A DNA stretch of 64,000 bases from Prunella strophiata (GCA_036583965.1 JAZBQD010000015.1:87174809-87238808), one strand, 5' to 3'; counted from the first letter of the stretch, positions 13,563 to 24,403 are shown. Translations and numbers: made by a program. Notes: a model not told the origin generated them from the sequence alone.

Positions 13563-14630
13563 TACGAGCTTGCCTATGGACTCTTTAATAAGCCTCTAAA
13601 TCCAGGGAGCCTACAGGCAAAACTGTAGGATACAAAAAACTAAAATCACTTATTACAGTGCAAGTCTACAGCTCAACACAAGCTCTAATTCTATAAGCAG
13701 GGGGATTCACTGATGCTACTTACTACATTCCTGAAAGTCATGGACTGACCAAGAAAAGAAACCAAAACCCTCAAAAAACAGGAGTACACTCTTTTTCTAG
13801 AATGAAATACACTGTTTTGATGCACCTGAAATTGGTAGTAAAAAGTCAATCAGAGTGCAGAGAATCACCAAGGCAAAACGAGATCCTTGTAGTTACTGAG
13901 CAAAACAAACCACAGCTACTGCTTTGTTTCTAGCAGTGAGTGTTTTTTACATTGATAAAATCTTTATTCAAGGGCATATGCCCCCACTGTGAACCCCATG
14001 ACACTCCAGTTTTACACATTGTGTACTGACAGAGGTCTGCACTAGCAGGGTGAAAAAAATAAAGCTTTACTTACACAGCCACAAGTTCCTACACAGCTGG
14101 CTCAGATGGATGGTACCACAAAAATGTAAGGGCCCTGGCAAGGGAGACTCAGACGTGTTTCTCTTCACCATTTCTCCAGAATGTGTTTGATGACCATGTC
14201 CCAGATGTGATTCTACTGAAACACAGGGGCTGGTGGAAGGCCCAGCTATTTCCTTGCCTCTGGCTGTCTGAAGTGAAGCTGACAGATTCACTGTGCCAAT
14301 CAGGGGAGCTGCAAGGCTGCTTACTGTCAGGACAGACAAGCACAGGTTTGGGATGTGCTGGAAAGACAAGTCCTAACAATTTCCTCTGATCAGGAGCCCC
14401 AAACCCAAAACTCTTCTTTGTTTAGGAAATGAGGAGTTATAGTTTTTGGGTTTATTTCCTTTATTATGCAACAGAGATCTGATTCTCCACTAAAAAAACC
14501 CCAATTTTACTTTGTTGAAATGCTGCTAGTGAAGTGGAAACCAGCACTGTCAAGAAGATGCACAGAGCATGTACCTAAGCACAAACACATGCATAAATAC
14601 ATTTGCATGCATTTATAGGCACTTATTTGC
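13563..14630. other. Non-coding unique DNA
   Basis: Nothing recognised. Short open frames near 14.07-14.39 kb occur on both strands and look like chance frames. Confidence 0.6.
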
Positions 14631-14698
14631 ATGCATACATACATACATATATATATTTATTTATATGAGAGAGAGAGTGTGTGTGTGTGTGTGTGTGT
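14631..14698. repeat. Compound microsatellite (CATA)n-(TA)n-(GA)n-(GT)n
   Basis: A composite array: CATACATACATA to about 14647, a TATATATTTATTTATA stretch, a short GA run (about 14668-14676), then an almost pure GT run at 14677-14698. It is flanked by repeated ATTTGCATGCAT words at about 14600-14635. It is a likely length-polymorphic marker. Confidence 0.93.
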
Positions 14699-15720
14699 AT
14701 AGTTCTGCTCTGTAGAAAACCTGGCAGAATTTCAGTACCAGCTAAGCTCACACCTGGCCCACACTCAAAGAGGCTGCTTGTGTTCTGCACCACAAACATG
14801 GTAAGAATGCTTTCACCTTCCTGTGTCCAAGCTGAGCTTATCCTTACAGAAAATACACACATGAAAAGCAGAGGCAGAGGAGAAATATGAAAGAACGGAA
14901 ACAAGATGCTAATTGGGAGAATGGGGATTTGCATGGTTGGCACCCTTCTGGGGCCTCATGACTGCTTTTTTAACCTCCTAATTTTTTCCCCCTAAACTGT
15001 TGCTATTTCAGCACAAAAGCTCAGTCTGGGCCCTATTAATGACATTGAGCAATTTTGGCTCTGCTTGAACTTCAAATTCTTCACCAGAGGAATTTCGCTC
15101 TTTTGCAGAAATGACAAAATGTCATTCTTGATCAAGGATACAAGATTCAACAAATGGAGGTGGGAGTGTTATCCAGTGTGAATGGCAATATGAGAGCCTT
15201 GCACACCGTCAGAGTTGTGCTGTCATTCTGATCTGTTGTCTTGCTTCTGAGAAAATTATCTGTCAATAGGTACCCCATGCTGCCTTGCTGGCCTCACCTG
15301 TGTGGCTGAAACAGCTGCTGTATGTGGTCTTCTGCAAGAAAACAGAACATGTGTTGAGGGGTTTTTTTGCTACTTTGCCAGAAACTGAGACTTTTCACCA
15401 GCTAACAGTCCCTCCCAAGAAATGTCAGCCTCAATTTCCTTGTGGATAGCCTATACATACAATCAGGGAACTAGTCAAAGTTTTTTAGTTCTCTGTTTCA
15501 CCCTCTGAATCAATCCTATTCTAAACTATACCAGTTAGCCAATCCCCCTGCTACTACTTTTCCAGGTATTTTGGAATACCAAACAACACCTCCTTTCTTC
15601 CCCATGGTGCATAAGGCTCATGACATAGAAATTTCTACCACTTCCTTTGGGGATTCCCTCATTTCAAGAAGGTTCCCAGAAAACTGCTTTCTTAGCTGGT
15701 ATTGCAAGAGCCTGATGGTA
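14699..15720. other. Non-coding unique DNA
   Basis: No exon, RNA gene or repeat family recognised. Confidence 0.6.
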
Positions 15721-15822
15721 CAAAAAAAGAAAACAAAAAAACCCCCAAAAAACAAAACAAAAAAAAAAACCAACCAAAAAAAAAAAAAAACCCACACCCA
15801 AAAACAAACAAAACCAACAAAG
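15721..15822. repeat. A-rich low-complexity tract (A/C)
   Basis: About 100 bases made almost entirely of A runs broken by C, CC or CCC (for example AAACAAAAAAACCCCCAAAA). On the minus strand it is a T/G tract. Lysine-rich open frames across it reflect the composition. No upstream AATAAA or retrocopy body is visible. Confidence 0.85.
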
Positions 15823-15897
15823 ATGGGATTCTTTTCCTCTGTTTCTGCATTTTAATGCAAGAGGTCACAGGGTCACAGTCAATGATTCAGACATCAC

Positions 15898-16026
15898 TTT
15901 GCATGATTTTTTAGTTTTTTAGTTTTTATTTGTATCACCTTTTTCACCTTGTATGATATTTATTTGTATGATTTTTAGTCTTTTAGCTAACATTTGTCTT
16001 ACTGTAACTTAAATAAAAAAAAAAAA
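15898..16026 (+). repeat. AT-rich segment with a diverged ~66-bp tandem duplication, ending in A-run
   Basis: Two similar copies begin near 15900 (GCATGATTTTTTAGTTTTTT) and near 15966 (GTATGATTTTTAGTCTTTTAG). Each runs into TTTAG then ATTTGT. The spacing is about 66 bp. The second copy leads to AAATAAAAAAAAAAAA at about 16010-16026. It could be a decayed tandem repeat or the tail of an unidentified retroelement. Confidence 0.4.
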
Positions 16027-17819
16027 TTAAATTCTTTGTCCGACACACATGATTTGGTAATCTGGGAAATATTTGTGACTGTCATGTATGACCTCAGCAA
16101 ATTGCTTTGGGGAGAGCTACCTGAATGCTGTGTCTTGCACAGGTAGAGCCAGCTCTTCTCTCTGTGGGAGGTCTGAAATGTGTTGACTCAAAATCGTGAT
16201 GCAAGAGCCTTGAGGAGGAGCAGAAAGCACCCTGCTTGCCTCCACCTCCCTGCTGCCACCCAGATCAAGTTCCACTTGGACAGCTGAATCCAGAAAGGCA
16301 CACAGGTACCCTCAGAGCAAAGGGAACAAATGTTATTAGCTGGGACAGCCTGAATTTGAGGTGAGCTTTTTTGCCTACACCCATGATAAGAAGTCTCTGA
16401 TTTCCTGGGGTTTTCTGTGCTGCTTCCAAAGTGACACAGATTACATGTGGGTGCAGGCTGACTGCCTATCATTGCACATGGTGACTTATGCTGAACAGGA
16501 TGTGGTAGCTAAACTGCCTACCTGCTTAACAGAGTAACAGGAAGGACTTTTTCCAGCTGAACTTTCCAGGGGAAATTTGGTATATATGGGTAAGACATGA
16601 TTGCTTGAGTTGATTTGATATTTAGCTTAAACCCCAGCACAATCCTGAGGCATCCCTGAATAGCACTGCAGTTCTGCTGGCTTCACTCATAGATCACCCT
16701 CAAGGCAAGTAATGAGACATCAGCAACAACAAGAAGCACTGAGGATCCATTCTGGGTTGTATTCTACCTGAAAGATGGCTATAAAATAAGGACATGAACT
16801 TGTCTTGTGCAGTTACTTAAATCACTCATGTGGCCAGCAGCAAACGTTCAGGGGAAGTGTGCAGAACCAGGCAAGCACACAGCTGGCTGCCTCCTATGCT
16901 GGGATACCTTCTACTCTCAATCAATTCAGACTATAGTGACATAGCAGGATTCATTTTCAACTTTTTAATTTTTAATTTTATTTCTGAATTACCTTATCCC
17001 TTTGTCTGTCACAAATTCTAGAGTGGCAAAGAGCTCTAGAGCTTGGTTATGCTTGTGCAAGAAAAATACATTCTTTTATTTGTCTTAAAACTTCTGCTTG
17101 GTAAATTGGTGTAATATCTGGTAGCATGTCAGATACAGCCTTGTCAGGAAGTACTTTTGTGGTGGCTGAAACATCATAGATCATCTTTCCAAGTTCTATC
17201 CTCAGATCTGCAAATTCCCAATGTGGTTTTGTCATCAGCAGAGTGCATGGTGGATGCTTGAAGTCAATTTGTTAGCTTGCACACACACAGCTATACGTGC
17301 TACACTCACAGGTGAAAGAACAAACAAACCCCATTGTATAGTAAATGTAGTGTAAGCAGAGGTGATCACAGACAGTCCCTTGTCCAAAGTAATTCCTTGC
17401 ATGAATTCCTCCTCTGAGCTGCTCTTTCTCTGTGCTTTGGAGCCTGGATATGTGGAAATTAATTTTTTTCTTAGGAATGGCAGACAAGAGGATAGAGTCC
17501 ACACCTGAGAGGTTTTGGGAAGGTGAGCAAAGGCAACTTTGCTGAAGTGAGTGCTGTGCTCTGAAAAAGTGTCATTCCTTGTACATAGACATGACTGGCA
17601 CTAAGCACACTGGCTGATAGCTTGTCAAATACCAGACAGATGCAACCAGCTAATCACAGTTGGTTAGAGAAGTTGCAAAATACAAAAGCAACTGAGACAG
17701 CTCCATTAGCCATAATGCACTAGAAACTTAAAACAGCTAGGTTAGGGAGTAAAGTGGAAGCTTAGCACAGCAAAAAAAATTGCAGCAGATGGAGGGGACC
17801 CTTGTGCCCAGACAGAGAG
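16027..17819. other. Non-coding unique DNA
   Basis: No gene recognised. Minus-strand frames at 17047-17235 and 17235-17504 are uninterrupted but short. They have no recognisable domain and no convincing splice context. Confidence 0.6.
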
Positions 17820-18010
17820 ACAAATGTTGTCATTAACATTAATGCGGTGGCACTTGTGAGTTGCATGGCGTCTGTCCTCACTTTGAAAACTGCCAGCGCC
17901 TCATGCACCAGGGCTGGGGAAAGAGTGGTGAGTGACAGCTAATTTTTATGCTCCTATCTTGTCAGATATTATTCTGTGTGTCTAAATTTTTATCTTTTAT
18001 TTGTGCTGCT
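17820..18010. promoter_or_regulatory. Candidate conserved non-coding element
   Basis: The block combines retained CpGs (AATGCGGTGG, GGCGTC, CAGCGCC) with AT-rich transcription-factor-like words (GACAGCTAATTTTTATG, TTTTTATCTTTTATTTGTGC). It shows no repeat signature. The texture resembles vertebrate conserved enhancers, but this is inference only. Confidence 0.22.
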
Positions 18011-19562
18011 CATTGCAACACTTACCTCTCCAGAGAGAGGGAAGGAGTGCCCACGTTCATTAAATGCCAATTCCACGGCCCATAAAGACAGCACCTGTAC
18101 TCAGCAATCCCCTCACTAGTATTTCCAGAGGTCTCCTGCAGCAGAGTTCATCAGACAGTTTTATGGTGCAGGACAGAGAGCACTGCTTTGAGACTCTGTG
18201 CTCTCAGGCTAAGCTGCTCCTCACTACAAAGGAGGAGTGGTGCCGACAGGGCTGGTTTCCCAGCTGCTGAAATGCAGAGCTTTGCCAGTTTGCATAGGAA
18301 GAGAAGACCAGCCAGGTCCCTGTCATCACAAACAAGTCAAGCAGTAAATGTTTAATCTCAACAGGGCCCTAGAGCATCACCTCCACATACCACTGACTGT
18401 TAGAGGCTTCAAAATAGTTTCCTAATTCCCTCTGACAAACTAAGACCTACAGTAAAGACTGAGAGCCCATGCAAATAATGTAAAGGGAGGAGACCCATGG
18501 GAAGCCCATGTCCAGAAGCAATGATGCAGTAGGAAACTGTTACTTTAAAAGTCTGAAAGAGCCCTAGGAAGCAGGTCATAGCCTACACACTACAGGAGAA
18601 AGCAATATTCCTCTCCCAGCATAGTCCTCCTTGGCCCCCAATAAAGTATCTGGCTTAATCCAGACTTCATGAACAATATGCAAAATATTGATGTTTCTTT
18701 CAAAAGAATGTCTATCAATAGGTGGCACTTGCAGCAAAGCACTGCCCAAAGGTTCTTCTTGGGACTTGGTTCAGTACCTCTCTACACACACCTGCAGAAC
18801 AGCAGCTGGGGACCTGCACACTGTGCAGCAGGAGGCATTTCTCCATCAGACTGGTTCCAGCTTATAAAGAACCTCTCCCATATCAGCTAAAATAGCATTT
18901 CTACAAGGCTCCCCTCATCTGCAGGGTCAACCTTGTGTTGGAACAAGCAAATGATGGGAAAGGTCTTCCCTTGACTCCTGTGCCCTCTGCCTTATTTCTC
19001 TGCTCGGTCTTTTTCTCAGCCAGCCGGGGCCAATGAGTAAATCAACCTAAGGAATGGGATGCACTCTATGCCCAGCCACAACCCTCTTCTTCTCCAACAC
19101 TAATGTGACACCTATGAGGAAGAGAGACACAGCCACAGAGCTGATACATTTTTTTTTTTTTAAGAATAATCAAAAAGAATAAGCATTTTGCAGTGTTATC
19201 TTCAAAATGCTTGAGCTCGGGGAAAGTTGTAAGCAGATTTTTTTGTCTTTTTGGATGTGAAGAGAGAGAACAAGGATTCCCTTTTTTCCTGCATTCATAA
19301 TCCATCTAAATTATCCTGTAGGCTTTGCCTGTTAACTTCAGCCTTGCCTACAGCACTCCCAGACCACAGTGATGGTCCAGCAGAGGGCTTGGAGACAGAA
19401 GGCAGGGGATTGACATCACCTCCCACAGCTGGTGTTTAACATATGCTTCATTCGGCTCCTACTGAGTCCTCTGCCTGCCTTTTTGAGGATAGTGAGAACT
19501 GTAACTACTGGGAGCTATAGCTACTACACTTCTGCTCAAGGGTGAGTAGCCAGCCCACCATG
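18011..19562. other. Non-coding unique DNA
   Basis: Nothing recognised except a T run of 12 near 19149-19160. Confidence 0.6.
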
Positions 19563-19588
19563 TTTTTAAAACCATGGGGTTTTAAAAA
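19563..19588. repeat. Perfect inverted repeat, 11-bp arms, 4-nt loop
   Basis: TTTTTAAAACC (19563-19573), loop ATGG, GGTTTTAAAAA (19578-19588). The arms are exact complements, so a hairpin or cruciform is possible. There is no U-run or GC-rich stem that would suggest a functional terminator, and in this eukaryotic setting it is most likely chance or the end of an unrecognised small DNA transposon. Confidence 0.6.
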
Positions 19589-19639
19589 GCAAGCAAGCTT
19601 TTACCATGCAGTATTGCTGTGGAATAAGCATCTTCATTC

Positions 19640-19690
19640 CAATTGAACACAAAGGGAAACTGAGGCACAGTGGAAACATTTATTTTAATG
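19640..19690 (-). mobile_element. MIR-like SINE fragment (weak)
   Basis: GGGAAACTGAGGCACAGTGG is very like the antisense 3' half of MIR-type SINEs, which usually reads GAAACTGAGGCACAGAG. Only about 20-30 bp are convincing and the flanks do not extend the match, so this is a tentative call. Confidence 0.3.
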
Positions 19691-20284
19691 GATGTCTGTT
19701 TGCTTAATGGAGCATGCCTTAACTTATTCCAGGTCTGACCTGCATAAAATTCTTATAATGGTGGGTTTTGCTGTAATCTAGAGGCCAGAGGGAAAAAAAG
19801 CTGACCAGTGGCAAGGTCTGAATGGAAGCTGGAAATCCTTTAAAAGATGCTTTTTTGTCTTTGAAGGGATCTTTGCAGGGATCTTTGTTTCAGACAATTT
19901 ATAGCATTTTCACAAGGCTGAGCATTTTTGAAAATGTCTTGCTGCCTTACAGAAGTGACATTCCCTTTGCTGTAAAACAACAGGGAGGATCCTTGGAACA
20001 CTGAATCCCCTGGGACATCTTGTCACAGTGCACAGTCTGAGAGAAGGCATCCCTTTGCTCCATATCCATGTGGAAAATAGGTTATGTTAAAGCACAAGTG
20101 AATTTTTTCCTTTAGCTGACTGCTTTTTCACATTTTAGACTGACCTACATTAAGGAAAGAAAAATTTAAAGAAATCAAACCACAAAACCTGGCACACGAT
20201 CTGTTGTAAATAATTCAGAACAAATCTGCACAATTATACTAAAACCATTACTCCTCAAACAAAAAGAGGACCAAAAAGGTCTAA

Positions 20285-21351
20285 ATGTCTGATCATATTT
20301 TATCACAGTGGCTCTCTGTAGCATATCTTGTACTACAAGTTCTCTCAAATGCATTTTCCAGCATACTTTATCCAGTGTGCTTTGTCATTTTTGATAATTT
20401 ACTGGTTCATTCCAAGACCTTTCTTTCATCTTTTAATATATATGTGAATTTCCTGGATAAAGGCAAATCACTATTAGATCATCATCTGTCTCCACATCAT
20501 GAAAGTAAATTCCTTGCCAATGCCAGCATTAGTTGTCCACAAGCCATTAATCCAAAAAGCTTAGAAAAGGTCAGTTTTTAAGCTAATAGTATAAAACCCA
20601 CATAATATAACATTCAGATAGAAAGTTTAGGAAGTCTCTTTTGCAACTTAATTTAAATCCCCTGTAGACCAAAATGTCTGGATAAAGCCCACAAAAGATT
20701 AAAGACACTGGAGGACCTGATTTTCTAACCCATTGCATTTTCTATCCCTGTGCAAATCCACACAAATCTTTACCTCTTTGAAGTCTCTAGCAAATCTCTT
20801 GGTCTTTTCAATAGTACTTACAACTTCACTTCTGGTAATTACATCAGCCTTGCCACTGTGGAACATCACTCCTGGGAAATGTTAATAATATAAAGCTGGC
20901 CACTGCCAGATCCTCTTTGTACCAAAGCCATTTAATTTAAGTAGTTGTTCTCTTTTCCTTGTTAAAGACATGAGGATGTTACAGGCTTCACAGTTGCACA
21001 AATTGTTTCAGAAAGGGACAGGCTGATCCTTTTAATAGGAGTTTGAACCCTTACAATATGTTTCAGAGACCAGAGCATGTCTAGGCAGTCACCCCTGAAT
21101 GGATGTTCCTTCTCCAAGGTATGGCTTTCCTCATACTCTTGGGATTGCTTTGCCTCTTGCTGTCCACCCTCTTAGCTCAGCAGTCAATGGAATACAAACA
21201 GGGGAAGAAAGCAGGTCACTTTCTATCAGCACCTGGGCAGCCTGGTAAATCTTTCCTTCATCAATTTCTCCAAGCCAATATTGTACAATGGCAGGTTATG
21301 TTGGCTAAGGATCTAATGCTCATTCAGGGGTACTTCCCATTGCTCACATAA
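20285..21351 (+). pseudogene. Decayed Ty3/Gypsy-type retrotransposon pol fossil (RT - RNase H - integrase N-terminus)
   Basis: I read this as the remains of an LTR-retrotransposon polyprotein. In one frame, residues 8-46 of the 98-codon open stretch (20306-20422) match the Ty3/Gypsy reverse-transcriptase palm layout: QWL, then LQVLSNAFSSIL, then FVIFDNLLVHSKT in place of the usual xVYxDDILxxSKT. The first catalytic Asp is kept and the second is Asn. SLLDHHL (20468-20488) fits the following helix, VSF (20570-20578) and NIQ (20609-20617) the next motifs. The same frame, after stops, shows RNase H-like AHKRLK (20687-20704), LFEVSS (20774-20791) and LTICFR (21050-21067). After a frameshift, AGHF (21211-21222) and W..M...D (21289-21312) resemble the integrase zinc-binding domain. 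Stops, a frameshift and lost thumb sequence make it inactive. No LTRs were found. The alignment is by eye, and chance resemblance is the alternative. Confidence 0.5.
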
Positions 21352-21869
21352 TGAAAGGCCATCTTCTCATGACAGCTTGATGGACAAGGAAAGGGAAACA
21401 CCAGATGAAAAAAGAGTTGCAAGGGAGGGAAATACAGTGTTAAGTCCCCTGATTTGGCTGACAAAATTTTCAAGCAAAATATTCCAAGCACTGTGAGTTG
21501 GGTTTTGTTTGTTTGTTTTGTTATATTTCTCCATTAAATTTAGATACAGTCACAAATGCATAAAGGAAAACCAAGCAAAATTAAAGACAGTGTTTCACTA
21601 AACTTCTGAGGTTTCTGGTAAGAAAGTTTCATTGCAAACACTGAGCTCTTCCCCATCTGTATCATCAAGCTGTTGTCCAAGATGGAATTCACTGTAATCC
21701 CATTGCTGAGCATTGCCCAGAGGCTATCTTCTCCAGTAACAATGTGCCTTCTTCTTTAAAGTGGCACGTTTTTGTGGCCTGGCAGGTTGCTAAAGCAAAA
21801 AGCTTCTTGTGTGCTGGAGGCTGCTTTTACTCTCTCTCTATTGCAATTTCTTTTCTTTCTGGGGGAAAC
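21352..21869. other. Unique DNA downstream of the pol fossil
   Basis: A GTTTTGTTTGTTTGTTTTG low-complexity word lies near 21490-21520. I looked for integrase-core continuation and for an LTR end and found neither convincingly. Confidence 0.5.
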
Positions 21870-22330
21870 TGTTGACAGAGCAGCTGATAAGTCAGAGCCC
21901 AGATGATGATCTAGGTGTTGACAGATAAGATCAACAGGTTTGTTGTCTCAACCGAGGTGCTGTTTATCCAGTACAATGGTGGGCTAATTTCACTGGCACG
22001 GGCTCTATGCTAATGCCCTGCCATAAAGGAATTATTACAATTCCATCTGAAAGCCAAGGCTGCTCCTCCCTCTCCCCTCTCCCTCCCACCATTCCTCCCC
22101 CTCCCTGCCAGGTAAATTCAGCTGAAATGCCAGATGCAGAGGTTGCAGGCTTTGTGGTTTGCTTTGACCCATACAGATTTGCTTGGAATATTAAAGTGAT
22201 GCCAGTCTGCCACTGTACCAGCTGCAGGGACTCCTCAGTGGACCTCTCTTTGTGAGATTTAAGGAATATCATTTGCAAGGCATCAGGAAAAGTACATTGT
22301 GATAAACTAATATAATTTGAAGCTAGAATT
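21870..22330. promoter_or_regulatory. Candidate conserved non-coding element
   Basis: The block contains TGATAAG and AGATAAGA GATA-like words, TTGACAG and GGTTTGTTGTC, CATAAAGGAATTATTACAATTCC split over two words, and TTAAAGTGATGCC. It has no simple repeats apart from the pyrimidine tract at 22060-22109. Together with 22370-22790 and 23683-23990 it forms the densest run of regulatory-looking sequence in the window. Inferred from composition only. Confidence 0.3.
22060..22109. repeat. Pyrimidine-rich (CCT)n-like tract
   Basis: Fifty bases of almost pure C/T (CTCCTCCCTCTCCCCTCTCC and similar). On the minus strand it is a G-rich purine tract. It may form triplex-prone DNA, but no specific role is visible. 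Confidence 0.8.
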
Positions 22331-22369
22331 ACTCTCAATTACACATTAAATCATATGTTATTCCAACAC

Positions 22370-22790
22370 CTTTTAATCCACCTGTTAATTTTTCAGTGGA
22401 TGTAGGCTTTGCTGCTGAAAGTAAAATCTGGCCTGTTTTCTTCTCATTAATCACAAACACAGTCTCTTGGGAGATTTGCATGTCTGCATGACAAAGAATT
22501 ATTACACAGAAGAGATTATTAACAGCATGGCTTCATAATTCTCATTTGAATCACTCAATTAGTTTTGCTTCCAGGTGATAAATGAGGGCTTTGCCAGAAA
22601 GGAAAAAGTGTTTTCTAATTCATCACCAGAAAGCATTTGCTACATTATGCCAATTCTCTTATTAAAATATTCTTTGACAAGTGCTTGTAATTTCTTCACT
22701 TCTCCCAAAGACCCCTACCTCCCTGAAATCATTGGTGCAAGACAAGGTCTGGTCCCCAAGTGCCTCCCTCACACCACTCCATTCGTCACA
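22370..22790. promoter_or_regulatory. Candidate conserved non-coding element with POU octamer-like site
   Basis: Contains GATTTGCATGTCTGCATGAC near 22475-22494. Its ATTTGCAT core matches the octamer bound by POU-domain factors. Homeodomain cores (TCATTAATCAC, TCAATTAG) and an E-box CACCTG near 22380 lie around it. It is AT-rich, non-repetitive and without coding potential. It is the single most enhancer-like segment I see, but comparative data are needed. Confidence 0.35.
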
Positions 22791-23682
22791 TTGCTCTGAG
22801 ATTTATGTCCCCGGCAATAATCTCAGAAAGATGCTCACCTCTTAATCTCAATTTCTGAAACAACATCCAATCCCATCAGCAGTGAAATCAGTTAGGAAGT
22901 AGCTGCTGGAAAGTAATGAATATGTAGAGATGCTTTCTGTAACAATAATCAGAGTTGAAAGGAAAGTATGAGTAGCTTGCTGAGGAGATGAATTTGCATT
23001 TTCTTAATGAATCCCCTCTGAAGGTATCTGTGCTTTTCTCTAATGTTTGTGTTGCACAAACACCTGAGTGATAAAGATTTTTGTACCCACACAATCCAAG
23101 GTTTGGTGTACCAGCCTCAGCATTGCTCCTCCTGTTCAAAGAGGTTTAAGGAGAGACAGGGAAACTACCTGCTCCCTCAGTGATCTATCCTGCTGGAGGG
23201 CACTGGGCTTCCAACCATGTTGGTGGCCAGTGCCAGCTCTGGAAAAGGTACAGCAGTGACTTATGCATAATCCTGTAGTCTTTTAGGCTACTCTGAAGTA
23301 CAGGGGACAATTGTGAGGGCAACTGCCCCAACAGGTGAGATGCAGCTCTCCTGTTTCAACTGCTGTGTCCATTCTTGTGCAGTTCATGCTAAAAGGAGCA
23401 GCCTAATTTTACTAGCCATATGGGAATTATGTCCTTTCTCTTATATCACCCTGTTTTAGGTTCTGTGAAGGCATAATGGTTTTAAACTCCTAAGATAAGA
23501 GGTAAAGAATTCTTGTTACTGAATGATTATCATTAATGCTTGTTATTTTATTTATATAAATATTTTGCAGTAACTTCTGGTAAACCATTTGCCTTCCTTT
23601 TATAACAAAAAAAAATGGAGATGAAGTCTGCCTGTGCTAACAATTGCAAGGGTCAGCTGTGTTGGTTTTTTTGTAATAAACA
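22791..23682. other. Non-coding unique DNA
   Basis: AT-rich with TTATTTTATTTATATAAATA near 23545-23565. Nothing else recognised. Confidence 0.55.
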
Positions 23683-23990
23683 TTGTTAACTGAAAACTCA
23701 GACTTCTTTTATTTATCGGACTGAGTCAGAACTTTAAAGCAGAAACGAGCTTTGAAGTGGGGCCCAAAGTAAAGAAGAAAAGCACAACAAAACCTTTAAT
23801 GTTTTATCTGCAGGTTTGCTGACCAAATCCATCTGCTTTATTTGACAACTGATAAAGACTGGCAGGTGCTCTAATGAGATGGCTTTGGCTGCACTTGCAG
23901 ATCATCCTTTCGAAACCCGCAGCAATGTCGCTCTCCAAATAGCTGAAAGACATGACTGACCTCAATGTCAAATGTGTCAGTGGATGTGTG
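23683..23990. promoter_or_regulatory. Candidate conserved non-coding element
   Basis: CpGs that would normally be lost from neutral bird DNA are retained (TTATCGGACTGAG, AACGAGC, TTTCGAAACCCGCAG, TGTCGCTC). They occur with ACTGATAAAG, a CTTTAATG word and AAATGTGTCAG. Retained CpGs in an AT-rich context argue for constraint or recent hypomethylation. A 132-codon minus-strand frame (23804-24202) overlaps it. Its translation shows no domain and I do not call it an exon. Confidence 0.3.
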
Positions 23991-24305
23991 CATGACCATT
24001 CTTGTGGGTACATGTAAAACACCATCCCACACCCTTCTCGCTGTGGCTCGCTGACCCCTGCTCCTGTCTGCCCTGTATTTTGGGTTTTTTCCTTCTTCCA
24101 TTTTGGGTCTGGCCTTTTCTGCAACAGGAATTCATTGGCAACATCCAGCATCTGAATGAAAGTTTGAAAAATGGCCATATCACCCCCAGGCCTGTGCCAC
24201 AAGGGGAGAAAGGAGCTGGCCAGTCCCCTTCTCTCTGGGTGCTGCTCTTACTCAAACAACAGAGCTTGTCATTTAAAAGGCAAGATTTAGGGGAAGAGGT
24301 GGCAT

Positions 24306-24403
24306 AAAATCATAGGTCCTCAAGAATAATTGAGACTGGAAGGGACCTCTGAAGGTCACCTGCCCTCTCCCTTGATCAAAGAAGGCCCAGTTTCAAAGTT
24401 AAC
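24306..24403 (-). mobile_element. CR1 LINE, 3' fragment (antisense)
   Basis: AATCATAGGTCC, then GAGACTGGAAGGGACCTCTG, AAGGTCACCTGCCC and CTTGATCAAAGAAGG is the reverse complement of the avian CR1 3' end. The terminal repeat lies at the low coordinate. About 100 bp remain and are strongly diverged. Confidence 0.85.

Noticed and set aside
21103..21351. 82-codon frame with signal-peptide-like hydrophobic N-terminus
   Set aside because: Better explained as part of the decayed pol region, with integrase-like residues at 21211-21312. No promoter or secretory gene context.
21635..21670. MIR-like phrase (CTGAGCTCTTCCCCATCTGT)
   Set aside because: Only about 20 bp resemble MIR and no colinear extension is seen.
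23804..24202. 132-codon minus-strand frame with a protein-like start (MAIFQTFIQMLDVANEF)
   Set aside because: No family match that I know and no consistent splice sites. The overlap with a candidate non-coding element explains the interest better.
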